55,806 nt of DNA, taken from the NCBI RefSeq assembly GCF_039539445.1, contig NZ_BAABDD010000031.1:1-55806 (forward strand), written 5' to 3'. Numbering within the stretch: position 1 is the first letter of the stretch; each line of letters begins with the position of its first letter. Under the pieces are notes generated by a model. It did no database searches. It saw nothing but the letters and a program-made list of their open reading frames with translations, and had not been told where the DNA came from. This stretch comes from Salinactinospora qingdaonensis (GTDB lineage Bacteria; Actinomycetota; Actinomycetes; Streptosporangiales; Streptosporangiaceae). Below are positions 22,410 through 30,025 of the stretch, in pieces. Position numbers and translations under genes: made by a program.

Positions 22410-23720
22410 GTGAAACTTGCACGCAGGCTGGCCTTCCTAGGCGGACTCGCCGGACTCGCCGGCGCGTTCGCAGTGGCGCTGCCCGCCGACGACGCGGCAG
22501 CCCACGGTGGCCTGACCTTCCCCGAAACCCGTACTTACGCCTGTTACCGCGACGCCATCGACAACGGCAACGGCGGGGCCCTCAACCCCACCAACCCCGC
22601 CTGCATCGATGCGCTGGAGCAGGGCGGGCAGTACGCCTTCTACAACTGGTTCGGCAATCTGCTGCCCGACTCCGGCTCGGCCCACCGTGAGGTCATCCCC
22701 GACGGTGAGCTGTGCGGTCCCGGCGATGATTTCCAGGCCTTCAACATGGCCCGCACCGACTGGCCGACCACCGAGTTGCAGGCCAACTCGACCATCACGA
22801 TGCGCTACAACGCCTGGGCCGCCCACCCGGGCACCTGGTTCCAGTACGTCACCAAGGACGGCTGGGACCCCAACCAACCGCTGGGCTGGGACGACCTGGA
22901 GCCCGAGCCGTTCAACGAGGTGACCAACCCGCCGATCGACGGCCAAGGCCCCGAAGGTGACGAGTACACCTGGGAAGCCCAACTGCCCGACAAGAGCGGT
23001 CGCCACATCATCTACTCGATCTGGCAGCGCTCCGACAGCCCCGAGTCGTTCTACAACTGCGCCGACGTCATGTTCACCGGCGGCGGTGACGGCGGGGACG
23101 ACACCCAGGCCCCCACGGCCCCCGGTGCGCCCAGCGCCTCCAACGTCGGGAGCAGCAGTGTCGACCTGAGCTGGGGCGCAGCCAGCGACGACACCGGTGT
23201 CACCGGTTACGACGTCTACGACGCCGCCACCGGCGAAGTGGTCGCCAGCTCCAGCGGCACCTCGACCACCGTCACCGGACTGTCGGCTGAGACCGACTAC
23301 ACCTTCTACGTGGTCGCCAGCGACGCCGCGGGCAACACCTCGGCCGCCTCCAGCGAGGTCAGCGTGACCACCCAGAGCGGGGGAACCGACCCCGACCCCT
23401 CCGGGACGTGCGAGGTCGACTTCAGCATCGCCAACTCCTGGTCCAACGGCTACACCGCCAACGTCACCATCAACAACACCGGTGACAGCGCGATCGGCGG
23501 CTGGGACCTGGAGTGGGACGTCGCCAACGGCGAGACCGTCAACAACGCCTGGTCGGCCAACCTGACCCAGGACGGTGACCACATCACCGCCGCCAACGCC
23601 TCCTGGAACAGCACCATCGGGGCCGGCGGCTCGGTGTCCTTCGGCTTCAACGCCGACGGCTCCGCCGCTGAGGAGCCCGACAGCTTCACGCTCAACGGCT
23701 CCGCCTGCTCGGTGTCCTAA
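22410..23720 (+). CDS. Secreted AA10 lytic polysaccharide monooxygenase with FnIII and CBM2
   Basis: The 436-residue precursor starts at a GTG with an AGGAG site. A 31-residue Sec signal ends in DDAAA, exposing His32 as the new N-terminus (HGGLTFPETRTYAC). His32 and His139 (NAWAAHPGTWFQ) form the copper histidine brace of AA10 enzymes, which oxidatively cleave cellulose or chitin. A fibronectin III domain follows a Gly/Asp linker (about residues 230-325), then a CBM2 cellulose-binding domain (about 335-436) bracketed by Cys. The architecture matches T. fusca E8. The CelR operator upstream places it in the cellulolytic regulon. Confidence 0.95.
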   Translation: MKLARRLAFLGGLAGLAGAFAVALPADDAAAHGGLTFPETRTYACYRDAIDNGNGGALNPTNPACIDALEQGGQYAFYNWFGNLLPDSGSAHREVIPDGELCGPGDDFQAFNMARTDWPTTELQANSTITMRYNAWAAHPGTWFQYVTKDGWDPNQPLGWDDLEPEPFNEVTNPPIDGQGPEGDEYTWEAQLPDKSGRHIIYSIWQRSDSPESFYNCADVMFTGGGDGGDDTQAPTAPGAPSASNVGSSSVDLSWGAASDDTGVTGYDVYDAATGEVVASSSGTSTTVTGLSAETDYTFYVVASDAAGNTSAASSEVSVTTQSGGTDPDPSGTCEVDFSIANSWSNGYTANVTINNTGDSAIGGWDLEWDVANGETVNNAWSANLTQDGDHITAANASWNSTIGAGGSVSFGFNADGSAAEEPDSFTLNGSACSVS

Positions 23721-23775
23721 CGACGCCGTAGCACACCGCCTCTGAACTGATCGGCGGTCGGTCTAGCGGATCTGT

Positions 23776-23804
23776 GGGGCGGGCACGCACAGCGTGCCCG
23801 CCCC
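23776..23804. terminator. Stem-loop terminator after the LPMO gene
   Basis: GGGGCGGGCACGC (23776-23788) pairs perfectly with 23792-23804 around a 3-nt loop, 56 bp after the LPMO stop and before the 166-bp repeat element. Confidence 0.8.
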
Positions 23805-23837
23805 TTGCTGTGCCCGGCCCAGCCCCCGACCGGGCCT

Positions 23838-24003
23838 AGATTCTGTTTTTTGGAAGGGGCGGCAAGAACAGACGGTGGGCGAAAAGTGGGCGCGCGCCTT
23901 CACATTTCGCCCCATAGGCTGCCGAGATCGCGAAGCGATCGAGGCACGAGCGCACGACGAACACCCCCACGACCCCGCCCCAGCCCTCCGAAACACAGAA
24001 CCT
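23838..24003 (+). repeat. 166-bp inverted-repeat element, copy A
   Basis: Ends are AGATTCTGTTTTTTGGAAGG (left) and, read inward from the right, AGGTTCTGTGTTTCGGAGGG. The core (23917-23952) contains the hairpin GATCGC-GAA-GCGATC. Copy B at 53235-53400 has exactly the same length in inverse orientation. The right end supplies the last two bases of the sugar-porter stop codon. There is no coding capacity, so it looks like a MITE or REP-type element. Confidence 0.8.
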
Positions 24004-25423
24004 AAAGCCGCTCACGCATCGACTCCAGCGTGCGCCCCTTCGTCTCGCGGATATATCTGAGGACGAAGATGAACGACAGCACCGCGAAGGCCGTATAGAT
24101 CACGTAGGTCCCCGGCAGGCTCCAGTCACGCAGGCTGGGGAAGGTGACCGTCACCAGCCAGTTCGCGATCCACTGGGTCGCCGTGGCCACCGCCATCGCC
24201 GCGGCCCGGATACGCAGCGGGAAGATTTCGCCCAGCAGCACCCAGGTCACCACGCCCCACGACAGGGCGAAGAACAGCACGAACGTGCTGGCCGACGTCA
24301 GCGCCACCAGCGCCCACACGAACGGCAGATCGGCCTGCTCACCGGCGACCCGGGCGTGGCTGAAGGCGAACGCCGTCACCGCCAGCGCCACCGCCATGCC
24401 CGCCGAGCCCGTCAGCAGCAGCGGCTTACGCCCGGCCCGGTCGACCAACACGATGGCGATCAAGGTTCCGACGATGTTGACCACCGAGGTGAACAGGCTC
24501 AACAGCAGCGAGTTGCTCTCCTGCACCCCCACCGACTGCCACAGCGACGCCGAGTAGTAGAAGATCACGTTGATCCCCACCAACTGCTGGAACGCCGACA
24601 GCGCCATACCGATCCACACGATCGGCACCAGGTTGAACGAGCCCTGCCGCAGATCCTTCAGCCGCGAGCGCGGCTCGCTCCCCAACGCCCGGTGGATCTC
24701 GGAGAGCCGGTACTCGACGTCGCCCTCGCCGATCTCGGCCAGGATCGCGCGCGCCTGATCGTCGCGCCCCACCCGCGCCAGGTAGCGCGGCGACTCCGGG
24801 ATCACCAGGCTCAGCCCGATGTAGATTAACGCCGGCACCAGCTCGGCGCCCAGCATCCACTGCCATGCCTGCAACGGCCCCAGCGGGTCCAGGGCGCTGC
24901 CGCCCGCGCTGATCGCCAGCGCGAAGTTGACCAGTTGGGACACCGCGATCCCCAACACGATCGCCAATTGTTGCAGCGATGCGAGCCGCCCCCGGTAGGC
25001 CGGCGGCGACACCTCAGCGATATAGGTCGGGGCGATCACCGAGGCCACGCCGATCGCGATACCGCCCACGACCCGCCACACCGCCAAGTCCCACACGGTG
25101 AAGGGCAGCGCCGAACCGATCGCGCTGACGGCGAAGAGCAGTCCAGCCAACTGCATGACGCGGATACGTCCCACCCGGTCGGCCAGCCCGCCGGCGATAC
25201 CGGCGCCCACCGCCGAACCGAGCAGCGCGGCAGCCACCGTCAAGCCGGTGACCGCCGGTGAGACCTGGAACCGTTCCTGGATGGCCGAGACCGCCCCGTT
25301 GATCACCGAACTGTCGTAGCCGAAGAGAAAACCACCCATAGCCGCGGCAGCGGCGATGAGCGTGACATGGGCGATGTTGACTTCGCCGCTGACTCTCGCG
25401 CCTTCTGGACCTGCTGCTGACAC
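24002..25423 (-). CDS. MFS sugar porter family transporter
   Basis: The 473-residue protein has 12 segments and sugar-porter signatures: GFLFGYDSSVINGA in segment 1, GGLADRVGRIRVMQL, PESPRYLARVGRDDQA before the central loop, DRAGRKPLLL and RETKGRTLESM near the end. It likely moves a hexose or pentose with protons. GTG 25423 has a GAGGAG site 6 bp upstream; a longer form from 25555 adds unrelated residues. The cellulose-linked LPMO lies downstream and convergent, but no CelR site was seen here, so sugar identity is open. Confidence 0.9.
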   Translation of the reverse strand: MSAAGPEGARVSGEVNIAHVTLIAAAAAMGGFLFGYDSSVINGAVSAIQERFQVSPAVTGLTVAAALLGSAVGAGIAGGLADRVGRIRVMQLAGLLFAVSAIGSALPFTVWDLAVWRVVGGIAIGVASVIAPTYIAEVSPPAYRGRLASLQQLAIVLGIAVSQLVNFALAISAGGSALDPLGPLQAWQWMLGAELVPALIYIGLSLVIPESPRYLARVGRDDQARAILAEIGEGDVEYRLSEIHRALGSEPRSRLKDLRQGSFNLVPIVWIGMALSAFQQLVGINVIFYYSASLWQSVGVQESNSLLLSLFTSVVNIVGTLIAIVLVDRAGRKPLLLTGSAGMAVALAVTAFAFSHARVAGEQADLPFVWALVALTSASTFVLFFALSWGVVTWVLLGEIFPLRIRAAAMAVATATQWIANWLVTVTFPSLRDWSLPGTYVIYTAFAVLSFIFVLRYIRETKGRTLESMRERL

Positions 25424-25658
25424 GTCTACTCCTCGCCGGGCCCCGTCCCCCTCGGGAATGGCCGGAATAGGCCCCTGGTGTTGGTTGACTTTTTCAATCA
25501 GGCGGGGGAAAGGACAGCCGACACGGCGCTGACGGCGGATGACCCATCTGCGCAAAATCTACGCCCCCATATCAGCAGGTCAGCACCAGGGGGACGGTAG
25601 GTGGCACACGTATCGGGTAGGCAGGGCACGTCGCGCAGAAGAGCCTTCAAGGATGGAG

Positions 25659-26225
25659 ATGAGCATGCCGGACCTGCTCGACCTACACGGTCAGGCGATG
25701 GCGGAGTTCGGGCGGCGCGTGCGTGCGGTGCGCATGGACCAGTGGGCCCGACCCACCCCCTGCGAGCAGTGGGACGTTCACGACCTGGTCAACCACCTGG
25801 TGACCGAACAACTGTGGGTACCCCACCTGCTGGCCGGCGGCACCATCGCCGAGGCCGGGGACCGTTTCGACGGCGACCTGCTCGGCGAGGAACCCGTCGC
25901 CACCTGGGAGGTCGCCGCTCGCGAAGCCCGCTCCGCCTGGCTACAGCCAGGAGTGCTGGAACGCACCGTGCACCTGTCGTTTGGTGACGCCCCAGCCACC
26001 GTGTACCTGTGGCAGATGACCTTCGACCTCACGGTGCACACCTGGGACCTCGCCCAAGGCATCGGCGAAGATGACAAGCTCGCCCCCGAGTTGGTCGACA
26101 GCGTTTGGGAATGGGCACGCACCCAGAACTTCGCGGCCTCCGGCCTGTTCGCGGCGCCGGTGCCCGTCTCTGACGACGCCGACACCCAGACCCGACTGAT
26201 AGCGCTCACGGGACGCAGGACCTAA
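25659..26225 (+). CDS. TIGR03086-type DinB-like metal-binding protein
   Basis: A 188-residue protein with PTPCEQWDVHDLVNHLVTEQ near residue 35 and FDLTVHTWDLAQGIGED near 130. These His motifs belong to the mycothiol-dependent maleylpyruvate isomerase/DinB superfamily. Many actinobacterial members are mycothiol S-transferases; no substrate can be assigned. Three ATGs lie close together (25653, 25659, 25665); 25659 has AAGG upstream at a good distance. The final region is followed by hairpins. Confidence 0.8.
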   Translation: MSMPDLLDLHGQAMAEFGRRVRAVRMDQWARPTPCEQWDVHDLVNHLVTEQLWVPHLLAGGTIAEAGDRFDGDLLGEEPVATWEVAAREARSAWLQPGVLERTVHLSFGDAPATVYLWQMTFDLTVHTWDLAQGIGEDDKLAPELVDSVWEWARTQNFAASGLFAAPVPVSDDADTQTRLIALTGRRT

Positions 26226-26270
26226 GCGGTTTTCCAGCGGCACAGCCCCGGCGTCAGCCGTGGGGAGGAC

Positions 26271-26287
26271 GCGCTCCCACGGAGCGC
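26271..26287 (+). terminator. Stem-loop after the DinB-like gene
   Basis: GCGCTCC pairs with GGAGCGC around CAC, followed by TTT, 45 bp after the stop codon. This is a plausible weak intrinsic terminator. Confidence 0.55.
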
Positions 26288-26345
26288 TTTGGCCGTTGCC
26301 GCCCAGTTGGCGAGCACGGTCGCCCTAGCAGCCGGCCGGCGAGCC

Positions 26346-26397
26346 CCACAGCAGCCGAAAGCCGGCCGGCGCAGCCGCCGGCTCTCGGCTGCTGTGG
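26346..26397. repeat. 20-bp inverted repeat in 26226-26623 intergenic region
   Basis: CCACAGCAGCCGAAAGCCGG (26346-26365) pairs with 26378-26397 with one mismatch and a 12-nt loop. Possibly a terminator for readthrough from the upstream gene. The 398-bp gap holds no gene that I can support. Confidence 0.6.
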
Positions 26398-26445
26398 CCC
26401 CTGTGGCCTCTGAGGCCGCAGGGGGATACTCCGGTTCACGGTGGA

Positions 26446-26500
26446 GCCTCTTCCCCTGCCGGGGGCGCACCACCCGCCGTCCCCGGCAGGGGGAAGAGGC
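26446..26500. repeat. 19-bp inverted repeat upstream of bioB
   Basis: GCCTCTTCCCCTGCCGGGG (26446-26464) pairs with 26481-26500 with one bulged base across a 16-nt loop. It ends 123 bp before bioB. It could be a terminator or a leader structure. Confidence 0.55.
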
Positions 26501-26623
26501 GACTACCCAGCGTCACCCCGCCCGCCGGGTTGGGAGAAGTCCCACACCCCACAAACATCGCCGGTACTTTTTGGCGTGTTCCTCACCTGCACACGGTCCC
26601 CCACCTGATCAAGGATCGAGCCC

Positions 26624-27688
26624 ATGGCGATCTTTGACCCCCTGGCCGACAAGGCCCTCCGGCGAGAAACCCCCACCCGTGAGGAGTTGCGGTCAGTGCT
26701 GGCCGCCTCCGACGACGACACCCTCGACGCGGTCGCCGCCGCGTTCCGGGTGCGGCTGCGTTACTTCGGCCGCCACGTCAAGCTCAACTATCTGGTCAAC
26801 CTCAAAAGCGGGCTGTGCCCGGAGGACTGTTTCTACTGCTCGCAGCGTCTGGGCTCGGACGCCGACATCGTCAAATACACCTGGCTGCGCCCTGACGAGA
26901 CCCGCGCGGCCGTCGACAGCGGCATCGAGGGCGGCGCGGCGCGCGTGTGTCTGGTCGCCAGCGGGCGCGGCCCCACCGACCGCGACGTTGCCCGCTTGGG
27001 CGGCACCATCGAGCAGATCAAGGCCGACCACCCCAGCGTCGAGGTGTGCGCCTGTCTGGGACTGCTCTCCGAGGGCCAAGCCGAGCGGCTGCGCGCCGCC
27101 GGAGTCGACGCTTACAACCACAACCTCAACACCTCCAGCGAACGCTACGGCGAGATCTGCACCACCCACGACTTCACCGACCGGGTTGACACCGTCGAGC
27201 GCGCCAAGCACGCCGGGCTCTCGCCGTGCTCCGGGCTCATCGCCGGCATGGGCGAAAGCGACGACGACCTCATCGACGCCCTGTTTTCGCTGCGCGAGCT
27301 GGCGCCGGACTCGGTACCGGTCAACTTCCTCATCCCCTTCGAGGGCACGCCGCTGGCCGGCCACTGGGATCTCACGCCGCAGCGCTGCCTGCGCATCCTG
27401 TGCGCGGCGCGGTTCGTCTTCCCCGACGCCGAGGTGCGGCTGGCCGGAGGGCGCGAGGTCCATCTGCGCGCCATGCAGCCGTTGGCGCTGCACGTGGTCA
27501 ACTCGATCTTTCTGGGCGACTACCTCACCAGCGAGGGCCAGCCCGGAGCCCAAGACCTGCAAATGATCCACGACGCCGGCTTCGTCGCCGGCAGCGCCGA
27601 CGACGCCTCCGAAGCCACTATTGACTATCGCGACCTGGTCAAATCTCGCCAGCGCGGCGCAGGTACCGACCAGCCCCCCAACGCCTGA
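26624..27688 (+). CDS. bioB: Biotin synthase
   Basis: The 354-residue radical SAM enzyme has the CxxxCxxC cluster motif in LCPEDCFYCSQRLG at about residues 65-78 and the [2Fe-2S] ligands in later strands (RVCLVASGRG; VCACLGLLSEG; LAGGREVHLRAMQP). It inserts sulfur into dethiobiotin. YNHNLNTSSERYGEI is the family's SAM/dethiobiotin contact region. It stands alone without bioA, bioD or bioF here, so the rest of the pathway must be elsewhere. It is flanked upstream by hairpins and downstream by a GNAT gene. Confidence 0.96.
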   Translation: MAIFDPLADKALRRETPTREELRSVLAASDDDTLDAVAAAFRVRLRYFGRHVKLNYLVNLKSGLCPEDCFYCSQRLGSDADIVKYTWLRPDETRAAVDSGIEGGAARVCLVASGRGPTDRDVARLGGTIEQIKADHPSVEVCACLGLLSEGQAERLRAAGVDAYNHNLNTSSERYGEICTTHDFTDRVDTVERAKHAGLSPCSGLIAGMGESDDDLIDALFSLRELAPDSVPVNFLIPFEGTPLAGHWDLTPQRCLRILCAARFVFPDAEVRLAGGREVHLRAMQPLALHVVNSIFLGDYLTSEGQPGAQDLQMIHDAGFVAGSADDASEATIDYRDLVKSRQRGAGTDQPPNA

Positions 27689-27736
27689 GCCCACCGCTTG
27701 CGGGGCCCTGCGTCATGGCAAGGTAGGCTGCCTGTT

Positions 27737-28324
27737 GTGACGCAGGGCCCCGTCATCGACACGCCGCGGCTACTCATGCGGCGCTGGTGTTCGGCCGACC
27801 GTAAACCCTTCGCCGCGATGAACGCCGACCCCGTGGTGATGGAGTACTTCCCCGCGACCCAAACCCGTGCGGCCAGCGACGCTGCCATCGACCGCTTCGA
27901 GCGCGGTTTCGAGCGCGACGGTTTCGGGCTGTGGGCGTTGCAGCGCCGCGATACTGGTGCCTTCATCGGCTTCACCGGCCTCAAGCGCGTCGAGTTCACT
28001 GCCGCCTTCACGCCCGCTGTGGAGGTGGGGTGGCGGTTGTACAGCCAAGCGTGGGGGCAGGGGTATGCCAGCGAGGCGGCGCGCGCCGCCGTGCGGTTCG
28101 GCTTCACCTCGGCCGGGCTGGACGAGATCGTGTCGTTGACCGCCGTGACCAACGAGCGCTCGCGCCGGGTCATGCGCCGGTTGGGGATGACCCACGATCC
28201 CGCCGACGACTTTCGTCACCCCAGCATCGAGCCCGATCACCCGTTGGCGCCCCACGTGCTCTACCGACTCAGCCGCAGCAGGTGGCGCGAATCCCTCGTG
28301 GCTTCGCCGCCGGCTGCGCCCTAA
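27737..28324 (+). CDS. GNAT acetyltransferase (RimJ/RimL-like)
   Basis: The 195-residue protein starts with IDTPRLLMRRWCSAD, the typical first strand of RimJ/RimL acetyltransferases, and has VGWRLYSQAWGQGYASEAAR (acetyl-CoA loop) and LDEIVSLTAVTNERSRRVM. It would acetylate a small molecule or a protein N-terminus. GTG 27737 is preferred because similarity begins there, with GGTAGG upstream; an ATG at 27698 is also in frame. Confidence 0.85.
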   Translation: MTQGPVIDTPRLLMRRWCSADRKPFAAMNADPVVMEYFPATQTRAASDAAIDRFERGFERDGFGLWALQRRDTGAFIGFTGLKRVEFTAAFTPAVEVGWRLYSQAWGQGYASEAARAAVRFGFTSAGLDEIVSLTAVTNERSRRVMRRLGMTHDPADDFRHPSIEPDHPLAPHVLYRLSRSRWRESLVASPPAAP

Positions 28325-28574
28325 CGCTCTCGTGCTCCTGGTCGTCGTAGTGGTGGTTTTGATCCCCACACCAAAGCTGGAGGACAACCAGAAACCCTCC
28401 CGGCGTTGCGCCGCAGGAGACGGCGTTAGTGACGGCGGCGGAGGCTGAGGTCGCCTCCGACCTCCCAGCGAGGTGCCTGCGGCGGAGCCGGCTATGCTTG
28501 CCTCGACCGGTATCGCCCCCGCCCCCGACGAGCCGGCCGCTCCTGTTGTTTCTCCCGCTTCTGGAGATAGGCCG

Positions 28575-28739
28575 ATGGAATTCGTGATCCTCGTGGCCGT
28601 GTTTCTCATCCTCGTGGGGCTGTTGGTCCGGCGTTCCAAGCATCGGGGCCACGGTGGCGATTCAGGCGGTGGCTTTGGCTTTTTCGACGGCGGTGACAGC
28701 GGTGGTGACGGTGGCGGTGACGGAGGTGGGGGCGACTGA
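28575..28739 (+). CDS. Small membrane protein with Gly/Asp-rich tail
   Basis: A 54-residue ORF with one membrane segment (VILVAVFLILVGLLV) followed by basic residues and a tail of GGDSGGG-type repeats. A GGAG site lies 8-11 bp before ATG 28575, and a longer form from 28473 is unlikely. Similar short hydrophobic, Gly-rich proteins are common in actinobacteria but have no known role. Confidence 0.6.
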   Translation: MEFVILVAVFLILVGLLVRRSKHRGHGGDSGGGFGFFDGGDSGGDGGGDGGGGD

Positions 28740-28842
28740 ACCGCCGCGCGGCTCCTGACGTCGTCGCCTCCGCTGATGCCCGCCGCGCTCGCCCAACAGG
28801 ACGTGGGCTAGGGGCCGGCGTCGCCGCGTAACCTAGGGGGGC

Positions 28843-29325
28843 GTGCGACTCTTCCTGATCTCGGTTCCCTGGGACGACCCCCGCGGCGCGCGGTTGCGCT
28901 GCGCCCACGAGAAGGAGATGGTGCGCCGCTACGGAGCAGACTTCGAAGCCGGCCCCGCGCCCAGCGCCGCCGACGTCGACGCTTTCCTGATCGCCGTCGA
29001 GGGCCAGTCCGGCCAGGCTTTGGGGTGTGGCGCGCTGCGCGGTCTCGATCCCGGCGCTGCTGAGGTGAAACGGATGTATGTGGTGCCGTCCTGGCGGGGG
29101 CGGCGCCTTGGAGAGCACCTGCTGCGTCGTCTGGAGACGGTGGCCGTCGAGAGCGGCGCCACACGGATGCTGCTGGAGACCGGCGCGCGCCAGCCCGAGT
29201 CCATCCGCCTCTACGAACGGTGCGGCTACCGGCGCGTCGCCAATTTCGGTCCCTACGTCGACCGGGCGGGCAGCCTGTGTTACGAGCGGGCGCTGGTACC
29301 GGTCACCCCCACCACGACCGTTTAA
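28843..29325 (+). CDS. GNAT acetyltransferase
   Basis: A 160-residue protein with the GNAT core KRMYVVPSWRGRRLGEHLLR (strand, then acetyl-CoA loop RGRRLGE) and RMLLETGARQPESIRLYER near the end. It begins with a GTG. It is not closely related to the RimJ-like protein at 27737. Substrate unknown. Confidence 0.87.
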   Translation: MRLFLISVPWDDPRGARLRCAHEKEMVRRYGADFEAGPAPSAADVDAFLIAVEGQSGQALGCGALRGLDPGAAEVKRMYVVPSWRGRRLGEHLLRRLETVAVESGATRMLLETGARQPESIRLYERCGYRRVANFGPYVDRAGSLCYERALVPVTPTTTV

Positions 29326-29344
29326 GTCGCCGGGAGCCCCGAGT

Positions 29345-29977
29345 ATGTCCTACCCTGCGGAGCCCGACTTCGTCTGGTACGCCTCCTATGGCGCCAACAT
29401 GTGCGCCGAACGGCTGCACTGCTACGTCGCCGGTGGCACGCCCCCGGGTGGTTCGCGCGCCAACCCCGGTTGCCGGAACACGACGCTGCCGTGCCAAAGC
29501 CGCGCGGTGTGGCTGCGTGGCGGGGTGTACTTCGCGTTGGCCTCGCCCATGTGGAGCGGCGGGCTGGCGATGTATGACCCGGCGCTGCCCGGGGCGACGC
29601 CGGCCCGGGCCTACCTGGTCACTGCCGAGCAGTTCCACGACATCGCGGCCCAGGAGATGTATCGTTCGCAGCGCGCGGCGGCTGGGGCGGTGGGCGCGGT
29701 GGTGGCCGCGGGGCGGCAACAGTGGGGGCAGGGGCGCTACGAGACGGTGCTCTATGCCGGTGAGCTGGAGGGGCGGCCGATCCTGACCTTCACCGCCTCG
29801 TGGGGGTGGGACGAGGTGGAGCCGGTGGCGCCCTCGGCGGCCTACCTGAGCGTCATCGGCACCGGTCTGCGCCAGGGGCACGTGTGGGCGCCAGCGCGCA
29901 CCGCGGCCTACCTGGCCGGCCGTCCCGGCGCGGCTGGCGTGTGGTCGCCCGCGGCAGTGGCCCGCCTGGTGGGCTGA
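29345..29977 (+). CDS. Gamma-glutamylcyclotransferase-like protein
   Basis: The 210-residue protein begins FVWYASYGANMCAERLHCYV, with the YxSN-type loop of gamma-glutamylcyclotransferase-fold proteins, then LRGGVYFALASPMWSGGLAMYDP and RAYLVTAEQFHDIAAQEM. Related actinobacterial proteins are sometimes labelled histone deacetylases in databases, which I think is wrong. ATG 29345 follows GGGAG. Catalytic role is unproven. Confidence 0.6.
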   Translation: MSYPAEPDFVWYASYGANMCAERLHCYVAGGTPPGGSRANPGCRNTTLPCQSRAVWLRGGVYFALASPMWSGGLAMYDPALPGATPARAYLVTAEQFHDIAAQEMYRSQRAAAGAVGAVVAAGRQQWGQGRYETVLYAGELEGRPILTFTASWGWDEVEPVAPSAAYLSVIGTGLRQGHVWAPARTAAYLAGRPGAAGVWSPAAVARLVG

Positions 29978-30025
29978 GGCCGCCCCTGCCCTGGTGCGGG
30001 GATGGCCCGCCTACGGCTGCTGGGG

